Counted from the stretch's first letter, positions 48,981 through 57,797 are shown. The stretch is DNA of 64,000 nt from Paenibacillus rubinfantis (GCF_001486505.1 NZ_LN909066.1:662452-726451), one strand, 5' to 3'. Notes: a model not told the origin generated them from the sequence alone. Numbers and translations: made by a program.

Positions 48981-49964
48981 CTTCTCAACCCCAGCCGTTT
49001 TCATCCGCTGGTAATGCTCGGCCATCGACAGACTGACCTCCGCCATGCGCTCGATCAACACGTCCGGCTCTACAATCGTTAGGGCTTTCCCATACGGAAG
49101 CAAATAGTACGGCACATAAGTGTGCAGGGCGGCGCTTTCCATCCGGAACACCGCCTCCTCTTCATTACGCTGTACCAGCGTATGTCCAAACATCCAATGG
49201 CGCTGCAGCTCGTTTAAAGCTCGCTCGGGCCCCTGAATTCGAACCGTCAGCAGGGACGCCGCCTCCAAGGACTCCGGCAACAAATTCCCCAGCAAAAACG
49301 CTTTGGCGGAGAAATGGGACGGGCGTTCGAACCGCTCCTCACTTCGGTTCAGCCGTTTGATCCGGTCAACCCGAAAACTGCGCAGCTGCTTACGCAGCCG
49401 GCAAAAACCAACGGTGTACCAGTTTCCCTTCCAATAAACGATGCCGTAGGGGTCAAATAAGCGGACGACAGCTGCCTCCTCTTTGCCTCTCCCGTACTCC
49501 ATCTCCAGCGAACAGCCTTCCGCAGCGGCCAGCTCCAGCGTTTGCAGGAACGACTGGTGGTGCTCGTCCACCGGCGGGTAAATCACCGACACCCCACGCC
49601 CGTGACGTTCGATCTGCTCCAGCTGTTCGTCATTCGTGTACAGCTTCAGCTTGTCCACCGCCCGAATTAACGCCTCGCTAAACGGATACCCCGCTTCCCG
49701 GGCGAAGATCGAAGCATGCACCAGCGCCTTCTGCTCCTCGGTATCAAACATTAGCGGCGATTCCGCAAACCGCCCGAGAATTCGGTAACCGCCACCCGGA
49801 CCCGCATCGGCAACGATCGGCACGCCGCTGGCGCAGAGGGAATCGATCCAGCGGTAGATGGTACGGATATGAACTTCCAACTCGTCGGCTAGCTGACGGG
49901 CGGTGAGCTTTCGGCCCGAACGAAGGAGCCACAGGATCGACAGCATCTGATCCGCTTTGGACAT
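48969..49964 (-). CDS. WYL-domain transcriptional regulator (YafY-like)
   Basis: About 331 residues. The N-terminal winged helix (MLSILWLLRSGRKLTARQLADELEV, and RTIYRWIDSLCASGVPI) and AGPGGGYRILG are typical. A WYL domain follows from about 145 (RLFDPYGIVYWKGNWYTVGFCRL, FRVDRI) and a C-terminal WCX part. Such proteins sense ligands or nucleic acid and control sugar or stress genes. It converges on the sugar importer, so it may regulate that operon or itself. The frame opens at 49970; AAAGG spacing favours ATG 49964. Confidence 0.88.
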   Translation of the reverse strand: MSKADQMLSILWLLRSGRKLTARQLADELEVHIRTIYRWIDSLCASGVPIVADAGPGGGYRILGRFAESPLMFDTEEQKALVHASIFAREAGYPFSEALIRAVDKLKLYTNDEQLEQIERHGRGVSVIYPPVDEHHQSFLQTLELAAAEGCSLEMEYGRGKEEAAVVRLFDPYGIVYWKGNWYTVGFCRLRKQLRSFRVDRIKRLNRSEERFERPSHFSAKAFLLGNLLPESLEAASLLTVRIQGPERALNELQRHWMFGHTLVQRNEEEAVFRMESAALHTYVPYYLLPYGKALTIVEPDVLIERMAEVSLSMAEHYQRMKTAGVEKKKG

Positions 49965-50018
49965 GCGCATGACCCTTTCCGGTAAAATGTTGCTTCTATT
50001 GTAACCGCCTGCACCGAT

Positions 50019-50516
50019 TTAGGCCAGCGGCTCCATCCCCTGTTCGATCCAGGATTCGTAGGTTGGACCGTAAATGTCGGGCACTCGCAGTCCGGCTTGG
50101 CGCATCAATACGCTCATCTGTCCCCGGTGGTGCGCCTGATGCATCAGCGTAAACCGGAGCGAGGCTCCATTCGACCACATTTCACCCGCAATTTCCGTGG
50201 CGGCCCGGAGATGTTCATCCGTCCATTGCGAACGGATGGCCTCGAGGAGGGCTCCGCTGATACGCCGGTACTCCTTCGCGATCTCCGCTGCCGATGCAGG
50301 AACTTGCTCTCCGCTAGCCGGTCCGGCGAATTCCAAACCGCAATGGGTGATGTAATGGATCGATCCAACCAAGTGCCAAGCGATTTGCCCCAACGTTCTG
50401 CGGCCTTCGATGACAGGCCGGGACAACGACGCATCGGTCAGCGCTTCCATCACCCGCTCCGTTAATTTACTCTCCTCGGTCCAGGCCTCCATAAATTCAT
50501 CGATCTTTACAAACAT
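50019..50516 (-). CDS. DinB-family protein
   Basis: A 165-residue four-helix DinB/YfiT-type protein. The metal-site histidines are visible in LGQIAWHLVGSIHYI and LMHQAHHRGQMSVL. DinB proteins are thiol transferases or of unknown role (bacillithiol-linked in some Bacillus). GGAGGAATTGGG precedes ATG 50516. It is divergent from the radical SAM gene. Confidence 0.88.
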   Translation of the reverse strand: MFVKIDEFMEAWTEESKLTERVMEALTDASLSRPVIEGRRTLGQIAWHLVGSIHYITHCGLEFAGPASGEQVPASAAEIAKEYRRISGALLEAIRSQWTDEHLRAATEIAGEMWSNGASLRFTLMHQAHHRGQMSVLMRQAGLRVPDIYGPTYESWIEQGMEPLA

Positions 50517-50560
50517 CCCAATTCCTCCTGCAAAATGATTTTGAGCTAAGTATAACGAAG

Positions 50561-50587
50561 AAACACTGACAGTTACGGTCAGTGTTT
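50561..50587. promoter_or_regulatory. 10-bp inverted repeat between dinB-like and radical SAM genes
   Basis: AAACACTGAC (50561-50570) and GTCAGTGTTT (50578-50587) are perfect arms around 7 bases. It lies in the promoter region of the DinB gene (TATACT nearby on the minus strand). Possible operator or hairpin. Confidence 0.5.
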
Positions 50588-50700
50588 ATCGCGCTAGCGC
50601 TGGAAGGTTAAAAATGTCATAAATCCGGCCATGCCATAAGCTATATAATCACAAAGGACCCAAGGATTCTATTATTAAACGAGCTGGGAGGCTGTACCTC

Positions 50701-51642
50701 TTGAACCCTTACAAATTTCTCGAACTGGAAAATCCGCTCGACTATCGGCTGGAAGCGCTGGAAGTTGGCGTCACCTCCAATTGCAATTTCAAATGCGATT
50801 ATTGCTGCGCTTATGAAAGAAATGACGGCAACAGCATCCGCGGTGAGGAGGTCGTGCGCCTTCTAAAGGAGGCCGGTACGATCCGCCGGGTTAGGCTGTC
50901 GGGCGGGGAGGTCACTTTGAAATTTCAAGACTGCCTGAAGATCGTCGAATATTGCGCGATGAACGGCATCGAAACGCAGTTGAACTCCAACGCCAGTCTA
51001 TTAACGCCGGCCCGTATCGATCAGCTGGCAGATGTGGGATTAACGACCTTGCATATCTCGTTTAACTTCACCGATGCGAATCGTTTCTCCCGGTATTACG
51101 GCATGCCAGAATCAGTGTACGCTAAAATCCGCAACAATATTGCCTACAGCGCAACAACCCCCATTGATACGGTGCTGGAGACGCTGTTGTTTGCCGAAAC
51201 GGAGCATGACCTTCCGGAAATTGCCGAACACGTCTACCAGCTTGGCGTGCGTACACATGAAATTCAGAACAGTATCCAAATGCCGCATAGCGGATGGAAA
51301 GCCATCGCCGCCCGTGATCAATTCAAGAGGGCGGTTCAACAGCTGATTGACGCCAAGAGAGAAGACAGCACTCTCTATTTTACCTGTATGGACCGATTTG
51401 CTGAGGAGTTGGGATTTACCGATCAACCCGGCGTGTATTTCTCCCGCTGTATCGAAGGGAAAAAGCAGCTCCACTTGCACGGAAATGGCGATATTCTGAT
51501 CTCCGAGCTGTGCTATCCCGTTGTGATCGGCAATGTCTATCAAGGGACCTCCCTGAAGGAGCTGTTCCATCAGATGCCTCCGGCTCTGAAGCATTTCCTG
51601 GATACCGAACCTTGTCCAGCGCGAAACGCGTTATTTCCCTAA
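50701..51642 (+). CDS. Orphan radical SAM protein
   Basis: A 313-residue radical SAM enzyme with the cluster motif C28-x3-C32-x2-C35 (CNFKCDYC), then VRLSGGEVTLKF (SAM-binding GGE). The C-terminal ~90 residues contain four more cysteines (CMDRF, RCIEGKK, ELCYP, EPCPA) and LHGNGDILISELCYPVVIGNV, like a MoaA or twitch/SPASM-type auxiliary-cluster end. The role is unknown. No peptide precursor is evident nearby. Start is TTG 50701 behind GGGAGGCTGTACCTC. The end is marked by a terminator at 51669. Confidence 0.88.
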   Translation: MNPYKFLELENPLDYRLEALEVGVTSNCNFKCDYCCAYERNDGNSIRGEEVVRLLKEAGTIRRVRLSGGEVTLKFQDCLKIVEYCAMNGIETQLNSNASLLTPARIDQLADVGLTTLHISFNFTDANRFSRYYGMPESVYAKIRNNIAYSATTPIDTVLETLLFAETEHDLPEIAEHVYQLGVRTHEIQNSIQMPHSGWKAIAARDQFKRAVQQLIDAKREDSTLYFTCMDRFAEELGFTDQPGVYFSRCIEGKKQLHLHGNGDILISELCYPVVIGNVYQGTSLKELFHQMPPALKHFLDTEPCPARNALFP

Positions 51643-51668
51643 TCATCGGCCTCCTGCAAAGAAAATGA

Positions 51669-51695
51669 AAAAGGCCCTGCAACAGCAGGGCCTTT
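51669..51695. terminator. Bidirectional terminator
   Basis: AAAGGCCCTGC and GCAGGGCCTTT form a stem around AACA between the radical SAM and YjcZ genes. Confidence 0.8.
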
Positions 51696-51717
51696 GCCAA
51701 AGAAGTGATCTCCCCAA

Positions 51718-51837
51718 TTATACGATAAGCGCTCTAGAGATGATGACCAGCAGGATGAACAGAACCAGAATTGTCCCCGTGGAAGTCCAGAAGCCACCGT
51801 AACCTACATTCCCTACGCCATTTTCATATCCCGACAT
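51718..51837 (-). CDS. YjcZ-family sporulation peptide
   Basis: A 39-residue peptide not covered by longer frames: MSGYENGVGNVGYGG, then a hydrophobic helix ILVLFILLVII and a basic end. This is the YjcZ/YczZ-type small sporulation protein pattern (MSGY, Gly/Tyr-rich start and a single membrane segment). AAAGGAGGGAAAATCA precedes ATG 51837. The function of the family is unknown; the peptide probably sits in the forespore or mother-cell membrane. Confidence 0.85.
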   Translation of the reverse strand: MSGYENGVGNVGYGGFWTSTGTILVLFILLVIISRALIV

Positions 51838-52057
51838 TGATTTTCCCTCCTTTTTAAATATAGAACATCATATTACGACCTGCCTTTGAAGGATCGGGAC
51901 ATTCGCGGAGATCCGCAAAATTGGGTAAACGTTGCCTAGCCCCCCAACTCATATCTTAAATTTAAGATAGTCCTAAGCCCAGCCCTCTGCCAATGCAGCC
52001 GCCTAATCAGGCCTACCGCCATTTGCATATGATGAAACAAGTCAATCTCAGAAGCAG

Positions 52058-52309
52058 GTGGTGTTCTTGGGAGGAAAAAAGAGGCGACAATACCGAAGAC
52101 TCCAAGACGAAGACATTTCCTCGGATGACCTGGCGATCATCGGTGCCGGGTTCACCGTCCTCGGGGATTTTTTCGATTTGCTCTCCCTGTTGAAGCTGAA
52201 GGAGGAAAAAGAGAACGGCAACGCCAACGGTGGCGACACCGAGGAGACACTGCTGGACGACTTCCTCCTGCACCGAAGCAATCCCGAACCTAAAAAGAGA
52301 CGAAAATAA
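52058..52309 (+). CDS. Hypothetical small acidic-basic protein
   Basis: Up to 83 residues. A basic start (KKRRQYRRLQDED), a hydrophobic mid-part (LAIIGAGFTVLGDFFDLLSLLKL) and an acidic, then basic end. I do not recognise a family. GTG 52058 or TTG 52067 could be the start; AGGTGG lies just before the latter. It runs toward the convergent DedA gene at 52348. Codon use looks ordinary. Confidence 0.55.
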   Translation: MVFLGGKKRRQYRRLQDEDISSDDLAIIGAGFTVLGDFFDLLSLLKLKEEKENGNANGGDTEETLLDDFLLHRSNPEPKKRRK

Positions 52310-52347
52310 CAAAGGCACAGGAATCCGCATCCTGCGCCTTTTTGTCG

Positions 52348-52971
52348 TTATCGGGACAGCTTGGCTACCTTTAGCCTCCAACGCCGCCATTTCAAGTACA
52401 CGAGCACCAACAGCAACGCGCCCAACCCCATAAAGAAAAACTTCAAATACTTTTCGACCAGGTCGATCGCAACCTGCCACTGCTCGCCAAACACAAATCC
52501 GATACTTACAAATGCAGCCACCCAAAGCGCTGCCCCGGTGTAAGCATATAAAGCGAAGGTTCGAAAAGGAATGCGGATAATACCAACAAAATACCCGAAA
52601 AACTGCCTAACGCCCGGCACAAAAAAACTGATCAGCAGCATTTTGTTGCCGTATTTCTCATAAACCCGCCTGGTTTTCTCCAAATGTGAGGGCTTGACCA
52701 AAATCCACTTCCCGTATCGTTCAATAAGCGGTGCGCCAACCCGATGGCCGATCAAATAGGTGATGGTCACCCCGACCACCGCCCCGGCGTATCCGGCGAG
52801 AAAAGCCGGCAGGAAATCAAGCAAGCCTCGATAAGCCAAATATCCCGTATAGGTCAAGGTCGTTTGACCCGGCGGCAGCGGCAGCGCGATAAAATCGATG
52901 GGGAGTCCGAGCAGCAGGACAAAATAACCGTATTGCTCAAACATCCTTTCTATCCAATCCAGCACGTTCAT
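52348..52971 (-). CDS. DedA-family membrane protein
   Basis: A 207-residue SNARE-associated (DedA) family protein with about five segments. Pattern: FIALPLPPGQTTLTYTGYLAYRGLLDFLPAFLAGYAGAVVG and FFVPGVRQFFGYFVGIIRIPFRTFALYAYTGAALWV, shown here as parts LPPGQTTLTYTGYL and VPGVRQFFGYF. Members are lipid flippases or related (undecaprenyl-phosphate or phosphatidylethanolamine). ATG 52971 at AAAGGAGACAGGAAC. Confidence 0.88.
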   Translation of the reverse strand: MNVLDWIERMFEQYGYFVLLLGLPIDFIALPLPPGQTTLTYTGYLAYRGLLDFLPAFLAGYAGAVVGVTITYLIGHRVGAPLIERYGKWILVKPSHLEKTRRVYEKYGNKMLLISFFVPGVRQFFGYFVGIIRIPFRTFALYAYTGAALWVAAFVSIGFVFGEQWQVAIDLVEKYLKFFFMGLGALLLVLVYLKWRRWRLKVAKLSR

Positions 52972-53118
52972 GTTCCTGTCTCCTTTAAACTTTCCAGGCG
53001 CTGCCCACGCCTCTATCTTTTATGTTATCAGTATATACGGAGATTTTCCAATCTAAAAGGGACCGCAGGCGGGGCGGCGCCCCGACCCGGGTCCGGGAAT
53101 GTCCCAGCTTTACGCCAA

Positions 53119-53155
53119 AAAGGCCAAGCCGGAAAAAATCCCCCGCTTGGCCTTT
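53119..53155 (-). terminator. Terminator after pstB
   Basis: AAAGGCCAAGC (53119-53129) and GCTTGGCCTTT (53145-53155) form a perfect 11-bp stem; on the minus strand a TTTGGCG tail follows. Confidence 0.7.
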
Positions 53156-53181
53156 GAGTTGCCTGCACTGGCGGTTGGTGC

Positions 53182-53940
53182 TTATCCGAACCGGCCGGTG
53201 ATATAATCGTCTGTCCGTTTTTCGGACGGATTGGTGAAGATTTTGCTCGTATCATCGTATTCCACTAGCTCGCCCATCAAGAAGAAAGCTGTCTTCTCCG
53301 ACACTCGGGCCGCCTGATGCATATTATGTGTGACGATGATAATACAGAATTCCTGCTTGAGCTCCGCGATCAGCTCTTCGATTTTGGCGCTGGACACCGG
53401 GTCCAATGCCGAAGCCGGCTCATCCATCAGGATGATGCTCGGATTGACCGCAATCGATCGGGCGATGCAAAGCCGCTGCTGCTGACCGCCGGACAAAGCC
53501 AAGGCGGAGCTGTGCAGCCGGTCTTTCGTTTCATTCCAAAGCGCCGCCTTGGTGAGCGATTCCTCGACGATTTGATCTAGCTTCTTCTTATCCCGAATCC
53601 CGTGGTAACGCGGTCCGAAAGCGATATTTTCATAGATCGATTTATGGAAAGGGTTCGGGCGCTGCCAAACCATGCCGATCTTCTGCCGCAGCAGCACGAC
53701 ATCGGTTTTCGGATCGTTGATATTGTCGTCCCCGATCCAGATATCCCCCGTGATCTTCGCCCCGCTGATCAGGTCGTTCATCCGGTTTAAGCTGCGCAGA
53801 AAGGTGGACTTGCCGCAGCCGGAGGGACCAATCAAAGCGGTCACCTGCCGAGAAGCAAAATCAAGCGAGATATTCTTCACGGCTTGCTTCTCTCCGTAAT
53901 ATACGCTTAAGTTCTTCGTTGAAAGTTCGATATTCGCCAC
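53182..53940 (-). CDS. pstB: Phosphate ABC transporter ATP-binding protein
   Basis: A 252-residue PstB. Walker A GPSGCGKST near residue 39, Q loop, signature LSGGQQQRLCIARSIAV and Walker B IILMDEPASALDPVS, all as usual. It powers phosphate uptake with PstC and PstA. Last gene of pstS-pstC-pstA-pstB. Start is GTG 53940 behind TAGGAGGACGAAGCGAA. A second pstB lies at 63477. Confidence 0.96.
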   Translation of the reverse strand: MANIELSTKNLSVYYGEKQAVKNISLDFASRQVTALIGPSGCGKSTFLRSLNRMNDLISGAKITGDIWIGDDNINDPKTDVVLLRQKIGMVWQRPNPFHKSIYENIAFGPRYHGIRDKKKLDQIVEESLTKAALWNETKDRLHSSALALSGGQQQRLCIARSIAVNPSIILMDEPASALDPVSSAKIEELIAELKQEFCIIIVTHNMHQAARVSEKTAFFLMGELVEYDDTSKIFTNPSEKRTDDYITGRFG

Positions 53941-53954
53941 TTCGCTTCGTCCTC

Positions 53955-54842
53955 CTATTTCGTCGCCGTAAATTTCTTGAGCATCACGCGTCCAAGCCAG
54001 CGGGCCAACAGGTTAAACACCAGCACGGTCAGAATCAGGACGGCCGAAGCCCCGGCGGCGATTTCAGGAGCATCCGGCGCCAACCCTTCGGAATTGATCT
54101 TCCAGATATGAACGGCGAGCGTTTCCGCCGGGCGGAACGGGTTCAGCGGCGACGTTGGGCTAAGCGGATTCCAGTTGCTGAAGTCAAGCCGCGGACTGCT
54201 CATCCCCGCCGTGAACAGCAGGGCAGCCGCCTCGCCAAACACCCGGCCTGCCGCCAGGATCGTCCCGGTCAGGATAATTGGCATGGCGATCGGGAGCATC
54301 ACCGATTGGATCGTTTTCCATTTGGACAAGCCCAGCGCCAAGCTCGCTTCCTTCTGTGCCAGCGGTACGCTGGCTAATCCCTGCTCGGTGATCCGTACCA
54401 TCAGCGGCAGGTTAAAGATCGTTAAAGCGAGCGCCCCTGAGAACAGGGAGAACCCAAAACCAAACAGATTCACAAGAACTAGCAAACCAAACAAACCTAC
54501 GACGATCGACGGGAAGGAGGACAACACCTCAACGATCAAACGGATAAAATCGGTAATCTTCCCCGGTTTGGCGTATTCGCTCATGTAGACCCCTGCGCCG
54601 ATGCCCAGCGGAATCGTGATCATCATCGTCAAGACCAACAGGAACAAGGAATTAAATAATTGCGGGCCGATCCCGCCACCCTCCTTAATCGTTTCGGGAG
54701 GGGATGTGAGAAAATCGAAACTGATATGGCCTAGCCCCCGGACTAAAATAAAACCGAGCAACCCCGCCATAATGAGCACGATCAAGCCGGCCAAAGCGAT
54801 AATGACGGCCGTTGCGATTTTGTCTACGGTTTTTGCGCTCAT
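53955..54842 (-). CDS. pstA: Phosphate ABC transporter permease PstA
   Basis: About 295 residues with six membrane segments. The PstA family runs through LGFILVRGLGHISFDFLTSPPE, the EAA-like loop QKEASLALGLSKWKTIQSVMLPIA and EAAALLFTAGMSSPRLDFSNW, shown here in part. It starts at ATG 54842 behind AAAGGAGAGCAAAACG and overlaps the pstC stop by an ATGA. Works with PstC, PstB and PstS. Confidence 0.94.
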   Translation of the reverse strand: MSAKTVDKIATAVIIALAGLIVLIMAGLLGFILVRGLGHISFDFLTSPPETIKEGGGIGPQLFNSLFLLVLTMMITIPLGIGAGVYMSEYAKPGKITDFIRLIVEVLSSFPSIVVGLFGLLVLVNLFGFGFSLFSGALALTIFNLPLMVRITEQGLASVPLAQKEASLALGLSKWKTIQSVMLPIAMPIILTGTILAAGRVFGEAAALLFTAGMSSPRLDFSNWNPLSPTSPLNPFRPAETLAVHIWKINSEGLAPDAPEIAAGASAVLILTVLVFNLLARWLGRVMLKKFTATK

Positions 54843-55741
54843 CGTTTTGCTCTCCTTTCCAGCCAACGGACGATAAAGACGAACACAAACGTCATCAGCA
54901 TCAAGATCAGCGCCAGCGTCCAGAGGACGTTGTTCTGCGTCGTCCCCATTACGGTGTTCCCCATGCTCAGCGTGATGACACTGGTCAAGGTCGAAGTGGA
55001 TTCAAAGAGCGAGCGCGGAATATGCGGCGCGTTCCCGATCACCATCTGCACCGCCAGGGCTTCGCCAAAAGCCCGAGCCATCCCCAGGACAACCCCGGTC
55101 AACAAGGCCGGCATCGTCGTTGGCAAGACGGTCCGCGACAAGGTCTGCCAACGGGTTGCGCCAAGTGCATAAGAACCTTCTTTCAAACCGGGAGGCAAAG
55201 CAGCCAACGCATCGGTAGCGATCGAAGTGATCGTTGGCAAAATCATGATCGACAGCACGGTGGCACCAGCCAGGATGCCAAGACCTTGTCCCGGAAAAAT
55301 ATCCCGGTAGAAAGGTACGATTACGCTAAGCCCCACAAAGCCGTAAACGACAGAGGGGATCCCGGCCAGCAGCTCGATGACCGGCTGCAAATACTTCTTG
55401 CCGAACTTTGGCATGATTTCAACCATAAACAAAGCCGCGCAAATGCCAAGCGGCGCTGCGATTAGCGCTGCTAAGATCGAGGTGCTAAACGAACCGAAAA
55501 TAAACGGTAAAGCGCCGAATACCGCAGGCTCCCCATCCGGTTTCCAGTTCGTGCTGCCGAAGATTTCGCTTAGGGCGATCCCGTTTTGAAAAAAGGTGCT
55601 TAACCCCTTGGTTGCTACATAATAAACCATCGAGAAGATCGTAACTACCAGCAGCACAATACAAAATGAAGCGTATATTTTACCGGTCCATTCTTCGATG
55701 ATATGCGGTTGTATTTTTTTTCTTCCGCCGGACTGAGCCAT
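54839..55741 (-). CDS. pstC: Phosphate ABC transporter permease PstC
   Basis: A 300-residue permease with six segments. Typical stretches: IPSVVYGFVGLSVIVPFYRD and LKEGSYALGATRWQTLSRTVLP, the EAA loop, followed by GMARAFGEALAVQMVIGN. ATG 55741 follows GGGAGAGGTTTC. It is 90 bases after pstS. Translationally coupled to pstA. Confidence 0.94.
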   Translation of the reverse strand: MAQSGGRKKIQPHIIEEWTGKIYASFCIVLLVVTIFSMVYYVATKGLSTFFQNGIALSEIFGSTNWKPDGEPAVFGALPFIFGSFSTSILAALIAAPLGICAALFMVEIMPKFGKKYLQPVIELLAGIPSVVYGFVGLSVIVPFYRDIFPGQGLGILAGATVLSIMILPTITSIATDALAALPPGLKEGSYALGATRWQTLSRTVLPTTMPALLTGVVLGMARAFGEALAVQMVIGNAPHIPRSLFESTSTLTSVITLSMGNTVMGTTQNNVLWTLALILMLMTFVFVFIVRWLERRAKR

Positions 55742-55830
55742 GAAACCTCTCCCTTTAATAACAGCACAGAAAGAGGCAGAACAGTCCGCCTCTTGCCGCG
55801 CCGATATGATGTTATCGAGTCCTGCTACGA

Positions 55831-56790
55831 TTACTTCGTGATATTGCCGTCAACATCGCGTTTCACTTGCATTTTGCTGATCGGAATATACCCCAGTTCT
55901 ACAACGTCGCCGTTATCGCTTTGGACGTCCGGAGAAACCATGTAGTCCAGGAACGCTTTAACCACTTCGTTGGGCTCGCCTTTTGTATACATGTGCTCGT
56001 AAGCCCATACCGGATACGTTCCGTTCGCAACATTCTCTTCCGTAGCTTCCACACTGTTGTATTTCACAACTTTCACGGAATCGTCAAGGTAGGACAAAGC
56101 CAGATATCCGATCGCTCCCGGTGTTTCACCTACAAGCTTCTTAACCGTACCGGAGGAATCCTCTTGGATCGACCCTTGCAGGTCTTCCGTTTTGGTACCC
56201 AGCGCGTATTTTTCGAACGTTGCGCGTGTCCCGGAGCTGGAAGGACGGTTCACGATTTGAATCTTTTGATCCGGGCCGCCCAGGTCTTTCCAGTTCGTCA
56301 CTTTCCCGGTGAAGATTTCCACCAGTTGGTCTTTCGTCAAATCGTCGACGGTAATGTCCGGGTTCACAACAGCAGCCATCGCGACGACGGCCACTTGATG
56401 GTCAACCAGTTCGCCGGCTTGTGCCGCTTCCAGCTTCTCTTCCGCGAAAACGTCGGAGTTCCCGATATCCGCTTGGCCTCCGGAAACTTGCGTCAACCCT
56501 GTGCCGCTGCCTCCGCCTTGAACTTGTATAGAAACGTTAGGATTTTGATCCATGAATTTTTTCGAAACTTGGTCTACCAAAGGTTGCAATGCCGAGGAAC
56601 CTACTGCCAAAATCGATCCGGACAAGTCCGATGCGGTTGCATTGCCGCCGCCATTGCTCGCGGATGCTTCATCCGTTGTTCCGCCGTTTGTTCCGGCCGT
56701 GTTGTTTTGTGCCGCATTGTTGTTTTGACCGCAAGCTGCCAGAGTCAAGCTCAACACCAAAGTCAAAACCAAAAGCATACTCTTTTTCAT
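55831..56790 (-). CDS. pstS: Phosphate-binding lipoprotein PstS
   Basis: About 319 residues. Signal peptide with lipobox LTLAAC (Cys near residue 20), a Asn/Gly/Thr-rich linker, then the phosphate-binding fold: VGSSALQPLVDQVSKKFM, QGGGSGTGLTQVSGGQADIGNSD and NRPSSSGTRATFEKYALG (parts). Captures phosphate for PstCAB outside the membrane. The frame reaches 56853, but MKKSMLLVL at 56790 is the signal start, behind GGGGG. A PhoP-box-like repeat lies 74 bases upstream. Confidence 0.94.
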   Translation of the reverse strand: MKKSMLLVLTLVLSLTLAACGQNNNAAQNNTAGTNGGTTDEASASNGGGNATASDLSGSILAVGSSALQPLVDQVSKKFMDQNPNVSIQVQGGGSGTGLTQVSGGQADIGNSDVFAEEKLEAAQAGELVDHQVAVVAMAAVVNPDITVDDLTKDQLVEIFTGKVTNWKDLGGPDQKIQIVNRPSSSGTRATFEKYALGTKTEDLQGSIQEDSSGTVKKLVGETPGAIGYLALSYLDDSVKVVKYNSVEATEENVANGTYPVWAYEHMYTKGEPNEVVKAFLDYMVSPDVQSDNGDVVELGYIPISKMQVKRDVDGNITK

Positions 56791-56863
56791 TGTCTTAGGT
56801 TTCCCCCTTATTTGATTTACAACTTGATTATAGAAAGCGAAGATCAATCCCATGTTTTCGTTT

Positions 56864-56880
56864 TGTAAATTTTGTGTAAA
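56864..56880 (-). promoter_or_regulatory. PhoP-box-like repeat upstream of pstS
   Basis: Read on the minus strand, TTTACA occurs twice (56875-56880 and 56864-56869), 11 bases apart, as in PhoP-binding sites of Bacillus (TTAACA/TTTACA repeats). More AT-rich sequence lies around it. Confidence 0.6.
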
Positions 56881-56916
56881 ATGAGGGGACCATCTTGTTT
56901 ATATTCTTTGCAAAAG

Positions 56917-56957
56917 ATAAAAAAAGAACTCCTCGCCTCTGGCGAAGAGTTCTTTTT
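56917..56957. terminator. Terminator between nrdR and pstS
   Basis: AAAAAAGAACTCCTCGCC and GGCGAAGAGTTCTTTTTT form a long stem, usable in both directions; on the minus strand it ends nrdR. Confidence 0.8.
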
Positions 56958-56968
56958 TATATAAGTAA

Positions 56969-57439
56969 TTATTCCGAGCCCCCCGTATTTTTGGACAGCA
57001 GGCCCTTAAGCTCTTTCATAAACATGTTGATGTCTTTAAATTGACGATAAACCGAAGCAAACCGGACATAGGCGACTTCATCCACCGGATATAGCTGCTC
57101 CATGACTAACTCGCCGATCTCTTGGCTTTCGACCTCGGCGTTAGCCGAGTGACGCAAGGAACGCTCGACTTCGGAAACGATCGATTCCAGTTGCTCTACG
57201 GAGACCGGACGCTTCTCGCAGGCCCGGATCAACCCCCGCAGCATTTTCTCCCGGCTGAATTCCTCACGGCTTCCGCCTTTCTTGATCACGATCAGCGGCA
57301 TTTCCTCCACCATTTCGAATGTCGTAAACCGCCGGCTGCATTTCTCGCACTCGCGGCGGCGTCGGATCGATCGGTTCTCGTTAGCCGGCCTTGAATCAAG
57401 CACCTTCGTCCCTAAATAATCGCAATATGGACATTTCAA
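56969..57439 (-). CDS. nrdR: Transcriptional repressor NrdR
   Basis: A 156-residue protein that represses ribonucleotide reductase genes in response to ATP/dATP. Zinc ribbon MKCPYCDYLGTKVLDSR and RRECEKCSRRFTTFE (parts; Cys pairs) at the N-terminus, then an ATP cone (PLIVIKKGGSREEFSREKMLRGL). About 150 residues is the usual size. Start is TTG 57439 behind GGGGAGGCGTTCTAGC. In Bacillus nrdR is near polA, as here. Confidence 0.95.
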   Translation of the reverse strand: MKCPYCDYLGTKVLDSRPANENRSIRRRRECEKCSRRFTTFEMVEEMPLIVIKKGGSREEFSREKMLRGLIRACEKRPVSVEQLESIVSEVERSLRHSANAEVESQEIGELVMEQLYPVDEVAYVRFASVYRQFKDINMFMKELKGLLSKNTGGSE

Positions 57440-57515
57440 GCTAGAACGCCTCCCCTCTAAACGCCGTCGTGACGGCCTTTTTGACCTACTGGCAATAAAT
57501 TACTTTAAATTCATC

Positions 57516-57545
57516 GGATTGAAGTTGATAGTCCGGCACATAATA
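57516..57545 (+). promoter_or_regulatory. Probable sigma-G-type promoter of the SASP gene
   Basis: GGATT (57516-57520), 18 bases, then CATAATA (57539-57545). This resembles the forespore sigma-G pattern and lies about 30 bases before the coding start. Inference. Confidence 0.45.
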
Positions 57546-57575
57546 CTGTTACCAACCACAAGGAGGTGAACAATC

Positions 57576-57797
57576 ATGGCCCAAAATAATAACTCTTCGA
57601 ACGACCTGGTGGTTAGACAAGCTTCCGGAGCTTTGGATCAAATGAAATATGAAATCGCTCAGGAGCTTGGCATCTCTTTCCCACAAGACGGATATGCTGG
57701 TAACCTGACATCTTACGAAAACGGTTCGATCGGTGGTTTCATTACGAAACGTTTGGTCACCCTGGCTGAACAACAGCTGGCAGGTCAATTCAAATAA
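57576..57797 (+). CDS. Alpha/beta-type small acid-soluble spore protein
   Basis: A 73-residue SASP. The core motifs KYEIAQELGI (protease GPR cleavage area) and GYAGNLTSYENGSIGGFITKRLV in parts are conserved, with an Asn/Gln-rich start (MAQNNNSSNDLVV). It coats and protects DNA in the dormant spore. ATG behind AAGGAGGTGAACAATC. Spore-forming host is a direct conclusion. Confidence 0.95.
   Translation: MAQNNNSSNDLVVRQASGALDQMKYEIAQELGISFPQDGYAGNLTSYENGSIGGFITKRLVTLAEQQLAGQFK

Noticed and set aside
55867..56868. 333-codon frame opposite pstS
   Set aside because: Complement of pstS, which has a signal peptide, lipobox and conserved phosphate-binding stretches.
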